This document shows positions 17,539 to 26,759 of a DNA stretch of 64,000 bases, piece after piece. The DNA comes from JAEINY01 sp942490535. GTDB lineage: Bacteria > Bacteroidota > Bacteroidia > Bacteroidales > Marinilabiliaceae. Within the stretch, counting starts at the first letter, position 1. Every line of letters starts with the position of its first letter. The notes beneath the pieces were generated by a model that was not told where the DNA came from, did not search any database, and was given only the letters and a program-made list of their open reading frames with translations. The stretch covers positions 620,001-684,000 of the forward strand of contig CALNXQ010000004.1 of the NCBI GenBank assembly GCA_942490535.1. The letters run 5' to 3'. The position numbers and the translations under genes are program-made.

Positions 17539-18470
17539 TCAGTTATTCTTTGCCAAATCCACCACATGTAATGACCAAATCTTTCTTCAATTTTAAACTT
17601 CTGATTACATCTTGTACATGAGGCTTCATAATAATCAATCCAAGTATCATCAAGTTTAACTGTATTTAGAATCTTTAAGAATCCTTTCTCGACCTCATTC
17701 TTAGGATTCATACAATCATGTAGTCCATATAAATTGCAAGTGCAAGACTCAGAGTCACGATGAAATTTTAAAGTCTTTATAGCTCCATTTAAAAACCTAG
17801 AATTTGGAGCAAAAGCTCCTCCAAGTTCTATTCCTTTGGTTATTTCTTCAATTTTGTCAGTTAATCCAAGCAAAGGTTTTACCGCTTCTCGGTCTTGCCC
17901 TAAGGCAATAATTTCACCAGATGATTCCCAAATTTGATGACTGTCCCTTGAAGATATTTTATTAATTATTTCTATGGTGGTCATTTTTCGGTGTATTTCT
18001 TCAATTTCAGAACCTTTTTGTTTGCTATCATCTTCTGATTTCAATTCATAATCAGAAAAGAAAATAACGTCTGAAATTTGAATTCGAGATAATTCCTCCT
18101 TTTTAATCAGACTTATTATCTGTTTAGCAAGAACAAAATCTCTTATTTGATATATCCCGTCTGACCAACCATGATTTCCGTAAGTCATACTCCAATGGTC
18201 ATCATTGACTGATTTTTCAGTAGAGTAGTTAAAATAAGCTCCTGGGTCACTAATTATAGGATGAACACTGTCATGAAAAGCAATCTTATATTTTTCGATT
18301 CTCAAAATCTCAAGTAAGTTCTTAATATCATCAGTTCCAACAAGCTTATCAATATCTATATACTCAATTCCATTATCTCTGGATAGTTTTAAATATCGCT
18401 GTCCAAAAAGAAATTCTTCAAGTTTTGATTTCTGAAAGCCAAAGATGGATTTGAGTTTTTTTACATTCAT
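17517..18470 (-). CDS. Unknown protein with C-terminal cysteine pairs
   Basis: The 317-residue soluble protein has two cysteine clusters in its last third: CTCNLYGLHDC, and CTRC near residue 288. A zinc-binding C-terminus is inferred. The N-terminal part has IDIDKLVGTDDIKNLLEIL and a Trp/Gly-rich segment. No family recognised. Its last residues (EHNNKYT) are encoded inside attC 19. Confidence 0.72.
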   Translation of the reverse strand: MNVKKLKSIFGFQKSKLEEFLFGQRYLKLSRDNGIEYIDIDKLVGTDDIKNLLEILRIEKYKIAFHDSVHPIISDPGAYFNYSTEKSVNDDHWSMTYGNHGWSDGIYQIRDFVLAKQIISLIKKEELSRIQISDVIFFSDYELKSEDDSKQKGSEIEEIHRKMTTIEIINKISSRDSHQIWESSGEIIALGQDREAVKPLLGLTDKIEEITKGIELGGAFAPNSRFLNGAIKTLKFHRDSESCTCNLYGLHDCMNPKNEVEKGFLKILNTVKLDDTWIDYYEASCTRCNQKFKIEERFGHYMWWIWQRITEHNNKYT

Positions 18471-18508
18471 TTTATCATTCTGATTACTAGATTTCTTAGC
18501 CTAATTGA

Positions 18509-18703
18509 GCACAACGTCTAATGCATGAAGCGAAAGGGTATGTGGCCAGATTCACGTTCTATCTTGCCAAGGAGCCAAAGCGCTGGTTTTGGTTTGATCT
18601 TTTCCTTTTTTAAAACAAAAACAGCGATTTGGCGGTGGTCGCTTACATCAAAAAACTTCCAATAATCACCTTACCCCTTTTGCTTTATTGCATATTGTTG
18701 TAA
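18509..18703 (-). repeat. attC site 20 (type 4, about 195 bp)
   Basis: Cores GCACAAC and GTTGTAA. Outer arms ATGCATGAAGCGAAAGGG and CCCCTTTTGCTTTATTGCAT. The inner part has GGAGCCAAAGCGCTG and CAGCGATTTGGCGGTGGTCG-like blocks. It closes the TPR cassette. Confidence 0.85.
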
Positions 18704-18717
18704 ACCGTTTCTTTTTA

Positions 18718-19233
18718 TTATTCTAATTTCCTTGACAATTCATTAATAATATCCAATAAATCTTGATCGTCTGGGTTTATTGCTTTTGCTTTTTCGAAAT
18801 ACACCTTTGCGAGAATGTAATAATTCTGCCCTTTCGCAACTATTTCTAAGTGTTCTTCATAAGTTATTGGATCAATACATATATTGTGCGCTTCAACACC
18901 TTGATTATAATATATTACACCTAAATTATAGTATCCATTGAAGTGCATTGAATCAAGTCCAATTGTTTGATAGTAATAATACTTAGCTAATTCAACCTTG
19001 TCCTTTTTGTCATAATACAAACCCTTCGAAAAAACTAGATTCTGATCGTTTTCTGATTCTTTTAATAATGAATCGATATAAGTAATACAAGAATCATTTT
19101 CTTCTTCTATTAATCGACTTATTAAATCATAATCAGCTATTACCACATTCTGACTTTCTAATTTAGAACTGCATAACCACATTAATCCCAAAAGAATTAT
19201 AAACACTTCTAAGAATTCTTTCAAAATTTTCAT
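18718..19233 (-). CDS. TPR-repeat protein, membrane-anchored or exported
   Basis: The 171-residue protein has an N-terminal hydrophobic segment (about 9-22). TPR-like helices follow: NLVFSKGLYYDKKDKVELAKYYYYQTIGLDSMHFNGYYNLGVIYYNQG, and ILAKVYFEKAKAINPDDQDLLD. TPRs mediate protein contacts; the partner is unknown. Confidence 0.78.
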   Translation of the reverse strand: MKILKEFLEVFIILLGLMWLCSSKLESQNVVIADYDLISRLIEEENDSCITYIDSLLKESENDQNLVFSKGLYYDKKDKVELAKYYYYQTIGLDSMHFNGYYNLGVIYYNQGVEAHNICIDPITYEEHLEIVAKGQNYYILAKVYFEKAKAINPDDQDLLDIINELSRKLE

Positions 19234-19278
19234 TTATGCCTTTAATTATTATTGAATGCTGTGGTTAGGATTAATGGT

Positions 19279-19410
19279 TTACAACGTCTTGCCGCATGAA
19301 GTGGGCCGTTGCGTGATACATTCGCTTTCCTGATGTTGCCACCGCCCGCGCGGGAGCCAAACTCTCAAACCCAGACTCCGCCAGGCCTGCTTTATTGCGG
19401 CTTGTTGTGC
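19279..19410 (-). repeat. attC site 21 (type 2)
   Basis: Core TTTACAAC-type and GTTGTGC with GCCGCATGAAGTGGGCC-type arms. It closes the family B cassette at 19411-19804. Confidence 0.88.
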
Positions 19411-19804
19411 AGCGGTTCTTTATTATTTTTTTTGTACTCGTCTAGTAGTTTGGTGGTGTTCAATAACTACAGACCTTGTCCGCTTTGAGGTTTAATTTTT
19501 AAAAGCCTTCAAGGTATTAATCCTGCCGGTATATGGAATGCTGTCCAAAAACACTGTTTTAAACGTCGTTTTGCTTTATATTTTATTGTCCCACTTCCCT
19601 ACGCACAGAACTTTAACAAGAGAAGCCAGATAAACAACGAACACCTACAAATGCTGTTGTTGGTGACGTTTGCTTTCCCGCTTTAAATTTTGATCATTGG
19701 GTCTTTCCTGGTCTTGCCTAACCTGTCATTTAATCCGTGTCCGGGAAATATGAATCAGTTAAGAAAATCCTCAAAATAGCTGTTTGGTTTGGTTTAATAC
19801 TGCT
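19411..19804 (-). repeat. ORF-less repeated cassette, family B copy 3 (mosaic)
   Basis: The plus-strand left two thirds are family B. The text from about 19685 (GATCATTGGGTCTTTCCTGG, then CCTAACCTGTCATTTAATCC) matches the variant seen in family A copies 2 and 6. Recombination between families is the simplest reading. Confidence 0.8.
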
Positions 19805-19936
19805 GCACAACGTCTTGCCGCATGAAGTGGGCCGTTGCGTGATACATTCGCTTTCTTACTATTGCCACCGCCCGCGCGGGAGCCACACTCCCAAACCCAG
19901 ACTCCGCCAGGCCTGCTTTATTGCGGCTTGTTGTGC
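19805..19936 (-). repeat. attC site 22 (type 2)
   Basis: Cores GCACAAC and GTTGTGC with GCCGCATGAAGTGGGCC-type arms. It closes the next family B cassette. Confidence 0.9.
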
Positions 19937-20331
19937 AGCGGTTCTTTATTATTTTGTTTGTACTCGTCTAGTAGTTTGGTGGTGTTCAATGACTACAGAC
20001 CTTGTCCGCTTTGAGGTTTAATTTTTAAAAGCCTTCAAGGTATTAATCCTGACGTTATATCGAATGCTGTCCAAAAACACTGTTTTAAACGTCGTTTTGC
20101 TTTATATTTTATTGTCCCACTTCCTTACGCACAGAACTTTAACAAGAGAAGCCAGATAAGCAACGAACACCTACAAACGCTGTTGTTGGTGACGTTTACT
20201 TTCCCGCTTTTAAATTTTGGTCATTGGACTGTTCCTGGTTATACCTACCCCTTCGATTAATCCGTGTCCGGGAAATATGAATCAGTTAAGATAATCCTCA
20301 AAATAGCTGTTTGGTTTGGTTTAATACTGCT
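19937..20331 (-). repeat. ORF-less repeated cassette, family B copy 4
   Basis: About 395 bp, nearly identical to copy 2. Directly neighbours copy 3, so two B cassettes are in tandem. No conserved reading frame. Confidence 0.8.
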
Positions 20332-20468
20332 GCACAACGGTTTGGCCATATGAAGTGGCCCGGTTTGCGTATGATATATTCGCTTTCTTATTTGTGCTGC
20401 GGCTCGCGCGGGAGCTCAACTTCCAAACCGCGCCTAAGCCAGGGCTACTTTATGATGGCTTGTTGTGT
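20332..20468 (-). repeat. attC site 23 (type 1)
   Basis: Cores GCACAAC and GTTGTGT with GGCCATATG-type arms. It closes the cassette of the gene at 20527-21156. Confidence 0.9.
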
Positions 20469-20526
20469 GGCGTTTTTTTCTGTATATCCGACTATTAGTG
20501 CTTGAATCAATGCTCACTAACTTTAA

Positions 20527-21156
20527 TTACTTCGATTTAAAATTTTTCCAAATGTCATAAAGTTCGTCAACTTCTTCATTTTCAAAGTACTTTTCAAATA
20601 ACCTGCAATCACTGAAATAAGCCATACATTCTCCAAATTTCAAGTATTGTGTCTGAGGGATTGCTTTTTTATTTAAGCACTTTCTCAAAATTTTAAGTCG
20701 TGTTGTTTCGTCTTTATCAATTATTGTATCAATTAATTTAATTTCAGTTTCTGTAAATCTGGACTTAACAAATTCCAGTTCTTTGATTGTCTTCCAATAC
20801 TTTTTTGCTCCTATTCCTTGGTCTACACCTCGAAAACGACCTTTTTCAACCGCAAATTTTAATTCGTCTTTTCTCTGAAAATTAATGTTTTCATCTCTCA
20901 AACTAATCCAAAATTTCTCAGTATCAATTCCAATACTTTCATTCCAATAGATTAAAAATTCTCGTGTCACTGATTTGAGCTCAGTCAGGTTGAACGATTT
21001 ATTGTTATCATTTAAAAGGTCAAAACATGTTTTTGAAAAATTTAAAAATGATTTCTTGGAATTAATATCAAAATTTTCTGACTCAGTAATAATTTTATCC
21101 TGAATGTTAATTGCTTTAAGCAACTTTTCTTTAAATGATATTTTATTATCAGACAT
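20527..21156 (-). CDS. Soluble helical protein, function unknown
   Basis: About 209 residues from MSDNKISFKEKLL; a Met three codons upstream (21165) is an equal candidate. The protein is charged and mostly helical, with no signal peptide or membrane helix. Notable text: KFAVEKGRFRGVDQGIGAKKYW. No family recognised. Confidence 0.7.
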   Translation of the reverse strand: MSDNKISFKEKLLKAINIQDKIITESENFDINSKKSFLNFSKTCFDLLNDNNKSFNLTELKSVTREFLIYWNESIGIDTEKFWISLRDENINFQRKDELKFAVEKGRFRGVDQGIGAKKYWKTIKELEFVKSRFTETEIKLIDTIIDKDETTRLKILRKCLNKKAIPQTQYLKFGECMAYFSDCRLFEKYFENEEVDELYDIWKNFKSK

Positions 21157-21180
21157 TACAGTCACGTTTTGTCAAATGCC

Positions 21181-21314
21181 ACACAACGTCTTGCCGCATG
21201 AAGTGTGCCGCTGCGTGTGGTATATTCGCTTTCTTAATTTAGTCTTTGCTCGCGCGGGAGCTAAACTCCCAAAAACCGCCTCGGCAAGGCATTCTTTATT
21301 GCGGTTTGTTGTAC
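21181..21314 (-). repeat. attC site 24 (type 2b)
   Basis: Cores ACACAAC and GTTGTAC with GCCGCATGAAGTGTGCCGC-type arms. It closes the ACP-like cassette. Confidence 0.9.
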
Positions 21315-21325
21315 AGCGTTTTTCA

Positions 21326-22018
21326 TTAATTTATACCGAGATCATTTACAATATTTGCTTCTGGCTTAATCTCATCTAGTTCCACTCCTAATTTATCATG
21401 TATTATGTACTTCAAAATATGCCAAACATCATTTTTATCCCTGATAGATAATTCTAGTTGTTTAATATTCAACGGCATTATTCCTTGCACTAGTCCACGC
21501 ATGTTTTCGTATTGAGGATGTTTTTTCAAACTTCTTGTAAGAATCCAACTTAAATACGTTATGACTATAAGGGTAATTGCATATAGAATTAGTACATAAG
21601 TAGAGGTTTTAAAGGCTATGATTACAAATGCTATTGCTAAACAAATCAATATAAAAGACGACCATTTCAAAGCGAATGAAAGTTTACTTGACCTTTTCAG
21701 TTCAGGTAACTTGAAATATACCTCGTCTTGAATTGCTGACCATTTTTCTTTTATTGTTGATTTCGAAAATATTGTATTCAATTCTGTACTAGGCGTAATG
21801 CTTTTTCTTTCAATTCTACAGTGGCGACTAATCACTTCCCTTAAGTTATAAAAGAGTACTTGGGATTGGCACTGATGATTTTTACTGTAATCGATTTTCT
21901 TCAATATAAGTTCATAAAAATCACCAACGGTTGCGATATTTTCAGCCTCTGGGTCAGTAATGTTTATTTGAAATGTATTTTCAACATCAATTATTAATTC
22001 TACACTATCTAATCCCAT
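21326..22018 (-). CDS. Membrane protein with ACP-like segments at both ends
   Basis: The 230-residue protein starts MGLDSVELIIDVENTFQI..DPEAENIATVGDFYELI, the second half of an acyl carrier protein fold including the DS(V) motif whose Ser carries phosphopantetheine in true ACPs. Two helices follow (about 110-128 and 132-150). The C-terminus, IIHDKLGVELDEIKPEANIVNDLG, resembles the first half of an ACP. Similar short-start ACP-like proteins are known. Whether the Ser is modified is unknown. Confidence 0.75.
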   Translation of the reverse strand: MGLDSVELIIDVENTFQINITDPEAENIATVGDFYELILKKIDYSKNHQCQSQVLFYNLREVISRHCRIERKSITPSTELNTIFSKSTIKEKWSAIQDEVYFKLPELKRSSKLSFALKWSSFILICLAIAFVIIAFKTSTYVLILYAITLIVITYLSWILTRSLKKHPQYENMRGLVQGIMPLNIKQLELSIRDKNDVWHILKYIIHDKLGVELDEIKPEANIVNDLGIN

Positions 22019-22078
22019 AAAAGATCTTCATTTTGATTTACAAGTAATAGGAATTATTCTTGGGGAATGCCGAATGCT

Positions 22079-22211
22079 GTACAACGTCTTGCCGCATGAA
22101 GTGTGCCGATGCGTGTGGTATATTCGCTTTCTTAATTTCGCCATTGCTCGCGCGGGAGCCAAACTCCCAAACCCCACCTCGGCAAGGCATTCTTTATTGC
22201 GGTTTGTTAGC
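22079..22211 (-). repeat. attC site 25 (type 2b)
   Basis: Cores GTACAAC and GTTAGCA with GCCGCATGAAGTGTGCCGA-type arms. The stop codon of the gene at 22207-22749 lies in the right core. Confidence 0.9.
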
Positions 22212-22749
22212 ATTCGTTTATTTCTATTTCATTGTTGAAACTATAAAACATTTCTCCTTCTAAATGATATGTAGGATTGATCATTCTGAAGGGTTTTTCA
22301 TCTATCTCAAAATCAATCAATGCAAGTTGCAGAGTCATATTGAGATCAAAGTGTAGTATGATTTCAATTGGCGTATATATTTTTTCTCCAAATGGCTCAA
22401 AGTTTTCATCTATCTTTTGATAGAATTCCCACTTTATATCAACGTCTTTAATTTTTGCACCTTGAAGTTCTGATACACCTTTAATATTATTAGAGTCGAT
22501 TTGATAATAATTAGTTTCCGCGAGATGTTCTGTAATTTCCTTATTTATAGAAAACTCAAACATTTCGGCTTCATAATCATAACCCCAACATGCAATGGAA
22601 TTGTCTATATTAAACTGGATTCCTCCATCAAATACCCAATGAGATTCTTGATAAAAGGCATAATAATCATCGTTGATATTATATAATTTAATATTTGACA
22701 AGGTTTTACCTATTAATTGTTGCTTAATTTTTTTATCAAGTTCATTCAT
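22207..22749 (-). CDS. Soluble protein, function unknown
   Basis: From the ATG at 22749 the product is 180 residues; the frame upstream is attC. The sequence is rich in acidic and aromatic residues (NDDYYAFYQESHWVFDGGIQFNID, CWGYDYEAEMFEFSINKE) with no signal peptide. An immunity-like role is possible by resemblance in style only. The stop TAA is part of the attC core GCTAAC. Confidence 0.7.
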   Translation of the reverse strand: MNELDKKIKQQLIGKTLSNIKLYNINDDYYAFYQESHWVFDGGIQFNIDNSIACWGYDYEAEMFEFSINKEITEHLAETNYYQIDSNNIKGVSELQGAKIKDVDIKWEFYQKIDENFEPFGEKIYTPIEIILHFDLNMTLQLALIDFEIDEKPFRMINPTYHLEGEMFYSFNNEIEINEC

Positions 22750-22791
22750 AACTTTAAATTCTGCATTTCTTGGGTAATATGGAGAATGAAT

Positions 22792-22924
22792 GCTAACGTC
22801 TTGCCGCATGAAGTGTGCCGCTGCGTGTGGTATATTCGCTTTCTTAATTTCACCTTGGCTCGCGCGGGAGCTAAATTCCCAAACCTAGTCTCGGCAAGGC
22901 ATTCTTTATTGCGGTTTGTTGGTA
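22792..22924 (-). repeat. attC site 26 (type 2b)
   Basis: Cores GCTAAC and GTTGGTA with GCCGCATGAAGTGTGCCGC-type arms. It closes the lipoprotein cassette at 23057-23665; about 130 bp of non-coding sequence lie between. Confidence 0.9.
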
Positions 22925-23056
22925 GCCGTTCTTATTTCAAGTTTTACACCTAAGTTCTATACAAATTTCCTAATTAGCACATTATAAAATTACTATCGAA
23001 TGAATGTCTAATTCTATTAAAATCATTTTAATTATTTGTTTCAATCCTACAATCAT

Positions 23057-23665
23057 TTAATCGCTGTACAGTAATGGTAATCCTTTGATTTGAAAACTTA
23101 TTTGACCGTTTTGTAATGTGAGATAACATAAAACATCATTCTCTAAAATCCATGTATGAGATATCGTTTTGATTCCTTCATTTTTAATTTTCTCGTAAAA
23201 TTTTTTGTAATCACTAAATTCTACTTTTTCACCAAATGAACCGTAATAAGAATCCGGATTAGAATAAATAAAGGTCTGATATGGTAATTGTTTAAAATAC
23301 TTTCTTACTATCTGTTCAAAATGGTCAATACATATAGGATATTCTTCCTGAAATACAGCTTTCCCAATAATGAGAGCCAATAAAGTTTGCGGTTGTTCAA
23401 CTCCATTTTGTATCTCTTTTCCGATTATATCAACCAAATAATTTCCCTTTAGTGTTTCTATTTCAAAACTTTGTTCACCCAGAATTGGTTCAGGAACTAT
23501 TTGATACATTTTATAATTAATCTTGAAATGTTCAATTGGCTTTCCAATATATCCAAATAATTCATTTAAGTTAATATCCTCATAAACTCTTGAGGATTCA
23601 TCCCTTGAGCAACTCATGATGAGTAAAAATAAAGATATTGTAACTAAAAAGTATTTTGGTTTCAT
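23057..23665 (-). CDS. Lipoprotein, function unknown
   Basis: The 202-residue protein starts MKPKYFLVTISLFLLIMSC, a lipoprotein signal. The mature part has no motif I recognise. The gap of about 130 bp to attC 26 is longer than usual for this array. Confidence 0.75.
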   Translation of the reverse strand: MKPKYFLVTISLFLLIMSCSRDESSRVYEDINLNELFGYIGKPIEHFKINYKMYQIVPEPILGEQSFEIETLKGNYLVDIIGKEIQNGVEQPQTLLALIIGKAVFQEEYPICIDHFEQIVRKYFKQLPYQTFIYSNPDSYYGSFGEKVEFSDYKKFYEKIKNEGIKTISHTWILENDVLCYLTLQNGQISFQIKGLPLLYSD

Positions 23666-23733
23666 TGTAGCTTGGTAAATTTAAGTGTTCAATATTAAGT
23701 GATAATAAAGGAAATGTTTAACTCTGAAATGGC

Positions 23734-23868
23734 TACCAACGTCTTGCCGCATGAAGTGTGCCGCTGCGTGTGGTATATTCGCTTTCTTAATTTCGCCTTG
23801 GCTCGCGCGGGAGCAATAACCCCCAAAACCAGCCTCGGCAAGGCATTCTTTATTGCGGTTTGTTGGCA
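23734..23868 (-). repeat. attC site 27 (type 2b)
   Basis: Cores TACCAAC and GTTGGCA with GCCGCATGAAGTGTGCCGC-type arms. It closes the cassette of the gene at 23885-24379. Confidence 0.9.
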
Positions 23869-23884
23869 CCAGTATATTTATTAT

Positions 23885-24379
23885 TCATGACGCCGCCCAA
23901 AGCATGTTCATAATAGTATTGAAGAATTCTTTTGGGCTAAATTCTAAAAGTTTAGTTGATTGATATTTAATTTCAATTTTACTGACCGCATTCCTTTGCC
24001 CACAGTACAATTTGTATGCTTGTATATTGTCAATTTCATAACTTCTATTGTCTGCTAATATGAAGTTTCTTGAATACTCTATGTCAGTAATTCCTTTTAT
24101 TTCTTGTTCAGTAAGTTTAGTGTTAAGCATTAAACTAAAATCTATATTTTCAGATAATTCCAATCGCTTTACAAGAAGTGAATTTATAATAATTGAAAGA
24201 ATAGAAATCAATAAAAACACTCCACTGGTCAAAATCAAAAATGCTATAAACATTGTGTCTGTAGAACCCAATGCCATTGTAGGAAAAATAACTAACCAAC
24301 AAAGCGCAAAAAATTGGAAGCTTAGAATAAAAATAGAATTTATCTTTTTCTTTGTTCTTGTTAGTAGCGTTATATTCAT
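23885..24379 (-). CDS. Two-helix membrane protein, function unknown
   Basis: From the ATG at 24379 (164 residues). Two helices span about residues 15-37 and 42-65, followed by a soluble C-terminal domain (ITDIEYSRNFILADNRSYEIDNIQAYKLYCGQRNAVSKIEI) that could be a small beta-rich domain. The upstream extension is attC-derived. Confidence 0.7.
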   Translation of the reverse strand: MNITLLTRTKKKINSIFILSFQFFALCWLVIFPTMALGSTDTMFIAFLILTSGVFLLISILSIIINSLLVKRLELSENIDFSLMLNTKLTEQEIKGITDIEYSRNFILADNRSYEIDNIQAYKLYCGQRNAVSKIEIKYQSTKLLEFSPKEFFNTIMNMLWAAS

Positions 24380-24393
24380 GTTTTTAATATTGG

Positions 24394-24583
24394 TGCCAAC
24401 GTTTGGCTGCATGAAGTGAAAGGGATTGTGGCCAGATTCACTATCCTAACACCAAGGAGCCAAAGCGTTGGTTTGGTTATTAACTTTTCATTTTTTAAAG
24501 CCAAATCAACGATTTGGCGGTGATCGCTTAAATCAGAAAACTTCCAAATCTCACTGAACCTATTTTGCTTTATGCAGCGTGTT
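24394..24583 (-). repeat. attC site 28 (type 4), interrupted in its R'' core by a transposable element
   Basis: Left core TGCCAAC; arms CTGCATGAAGTGAAAGGG and CCTATTTTGCTTTATGCAG. Only GTT of the right core remains; the rest (AGCAAAAG) lies beyond the element, at 27039. GTT + AGCAAAAG matches the start of the cassette at 27692-27697. Confidence 0.85.
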
Positions 24584-24683
24584 GAACTAAATCCCTGCGG
24601 GATAGTGCCCTTCAAATGTAACATTATTATCCTATTATTTCGAATACTCATAACTGGAATTATTAACAATAAAATTTACCGTT

Positions 24684-25583
24684 ATGAGAAAGAAAACATC
24701 ATTAACCATTGTGGAACAAGCCATTGCTTACGTTCCTGAGTTTGCTTCTGTGGTAACCAAAATGAGTCACCAGGTAACGCTTCGCGGACAGAGCCCGAGT
24801 ACTTTTAACAACTACATCAGACGCATTGCCCTGTTTGTGATACACTTTAAGCAACTGCCCGAAAGCCTTTGCGAGGAGGAGATTAATGAATACCTGGTGG
24901 CCCTGGCGCGTGACCCCAAGTCTCCTTCGCGCAGCAGTTTTAAGCACATGGTCTATGGCTTAAGGTATTATTACCGCCTGCTGGGTATGAATAAAAAAGC
25001 CATTGCCTTGCCTTCCTTAAAGCACCAGACTAAACTGCCGGTTATTCTGAATCAAAAGGAGTTAAAGGAGCTTTTTGCAGCGCCGACCTTGCTTAAACAG
25101 TGTATTTTACTCACCCTCACTTATTCGGCCGGATTGCGCGGGCAAGAAGTCATCAACTTGAAGATTGCGGATGTCGATTTTGAGCGGATGACCATTCACA
25201 TCCGGCAATCCAAGTACAAGAAAGACCGCATTGTGCCGCTTTCAAAAGTAATGGCCTCCGGACTAAAAAAATACCTGGCGGCTGAAAATCCGCACATTTG
25301 GCTTTTCAATGGCAAGGAGGCCAACGGTCAATACAGTGTGCGTGGCTTGTCGTGGGTGATGCGCGAAAACCTCAAAAAAACCTCCATCTCCAAGGCGGTC
25401 AACCTCCATTCGCTGCGCCACAGTTATGCCACCCACCTGTTGGAACAAGGCCTCAATATTGTAACGCTCAAAGAACTGTTGGGACATGCTGAGATTACCA
25501 CCACCATGATTTACCTGCACGTAGCCCAGTGTCCGCACATTAAACCACACAGTCCGCTGGACGCGCTCTATCACCGCAGCTAA
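24684..25583 (+). CDS. Tyrosine recombinase of an IS91-like element
   Basis: The 299-residue protein has an N-terminal SAM-like DNA-binding domain and a catalytic domain with Arg152 (LRGQE), a Lys near 179, His242/Arg245 (HSLRHSYATHLL), His268 (LLGHAEI) and the nucleophile Tyr277 (IYLHV). It lacks the extra helical insertion typical of integron IntI. It lies 3 bp upstream of the HUH transposase gene. All catalytic residues are present. Confidence 0.92.
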   Translation: MRKKTSLTIVEQAIAYVPEFASVVTKMSHQVTLRGQSPSTFNNYIRRIALFVIHFKQLPESLCEEEINEYLVALARDPKSPSRSSFKHMVYGLRYYYRLLGMNKKAIALPSLKHQTKLPVILNQKELKELFAAPTLLKQCILLTLTYSAGLRGQEVINLKIADVDFERMTIHIRQSKYKKDRIVPLSKVMASGLKKYLAAENPHIWLFNGKEANGQYSVRGLSWVMRENLKKTSISKAVNLHSLRHSYATHLLEQGLNIVTLKELLGHAEITTTMIYLHVAQCPHIKPHSPLDALYHRS

Positions 25584-25586
25584 ACC

Positions 25587-26759
25587 ATGCGCAGCAATTT
25601 AGAATTGGCCGCTATTATTAAACGTTTTGGCCAACAGTACATCGAAAAGTATCATCCTTCGCCCGATAAAATGAAAGTGCTGTTCGATGTCTTGCAGTGC
25701 CGTACGTCGGTGCTTGGCGGCCACGAGGAACACTGCGATAGCTGTTCCCAGGTGCGCTACAGCTATAACAGCTGTGGAAACCGTCATTGCCCCAAGTGTC
25801 TGGCCTCCAGACAAGCCCTGTGGGTGGAAAAGCTAATGGCCCAAACGCTGCCCGTGAAGCATTATCACATTATTTTTACCGTGCCTCACCAGCTCAATGC
25901 CATTTGTTTGTTTAACCCCAGCCTCTATTACAAAATACTGTTTGCCGCAGTAGCGCATACATTGCACAGTTTTGGATACACCCACTACGGCGTGGAGAGC
26001 GGGGCTGTTTGTATGCTGCATACCTGGGGACAAAACCTCAGCCTGCATCCCCACATCCATTGCCTGGTACCGGCTGCAGGATACACCCTTAAAGGTACCT
26101 GGAAACCCATCGGGAAATACGAGCATTTTCTCTATCCCGTACAGCAACTAAGCGATGCGTTTAAAGGCAAATGTTTGGATGGACTGAAAAGGGCGCTGCG
26201 TAAAGCGGATGCCTTAAACGGATTCCATACGCACCTGCAAGCGGCCTATAAAAAGAAATGGGTCGTACATTGCGAGCCCTCCATGGCCAGTGCCGAGCAT
26301 GTAATCAGGTACCTGGGACAGTACACCCACCGGGTGGCCATCAGTAATGATCGCATATTGGCCATCAGCGATACACATGTGACCTTTATGGCCAAAGATT
26401 ACCGCGATAAAGCTCAAAAGAAACCGGTGAGTCTGACGGGCGTTGAGTTTTTACACCGCTTCTGTCAGCATATTTTGCCCAAACGGTTTGTAAAGATACG
26501 CCGCTATGGCATTTACAACCACACCACCAAACGAAACCTGCAGCTCCGGTTTGTGCCGGATGAATCGGAGGTGGAAAAGAAGCTGTCGGGTAAAAGGGAG
26601 GTCGAAACCACACCGGAGCGCATCAAACGGCTCACCGGCTTTGACATTGGAAAATGCCCTAAATGCAAAGATGGACGCCTGCACATAGTAAGGGAATTGC
26701 CTCGTATCCGCTCCCCAGGCCAACACGTGGGGCGATTGCTTGCTGCTTTTTTACAATAG
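25587..26759 (+). CDS. IS91-family HUH transposase
   Basis: The 390-residue protein has an N-terminal zinc-binding domain (CDSC..CGNRHCPKC, about residues 48-72), the HUH motif LHPHIHCLVP near 150 and a Tyr-bearing YLGQYTHR segment near 240. These features define IS91-type single-strand transposases. The C-terminus has a further CPKC. It is identical to the copy at 61408-62580. Confidence 0.92.
   Translation: MRSNLELAAIIKRFGQQYIEKYHPSPDKMKVLFDVLQCRTSVLGGHEEHCDSCSQVRYSYNSCGNRHCPKCLASRQALWVEKLMAQTLPVKHYHIIFTVPHQLNAICLFNPSLYYKILFAAVAHTLHSFGYTHYGVESGAVCMLHTWGQNLSLHPHIHCLVPAAGYTLKGTWKPIGKYEHFLYPVQQLSDAFKGKCLDGLKRALRKADALNGFHTHLQAAYKKKWVVHCEPSMASAEHVIRYLGQYTHRVAISNDRILAISDTHVTFMAKDYRDKAQKKPVSLTGVEFLHRFCQHILPKRFVKIRRYGIYNHTTKRNLQLRFVPDESEVEKKLSGKREVETTPERIKRLTGFDIGKCPKCKDGRLHIVRELPRIRSPGQHVGRLLAAFLQ

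Noticed and set aside
24684..25583. Integron integrase IntI
   Set aside because: The tyrosine recombinase is part of a repeated element with a HUH transposase, sits inside attC cores and lacks the extra helix region typical of IntI.
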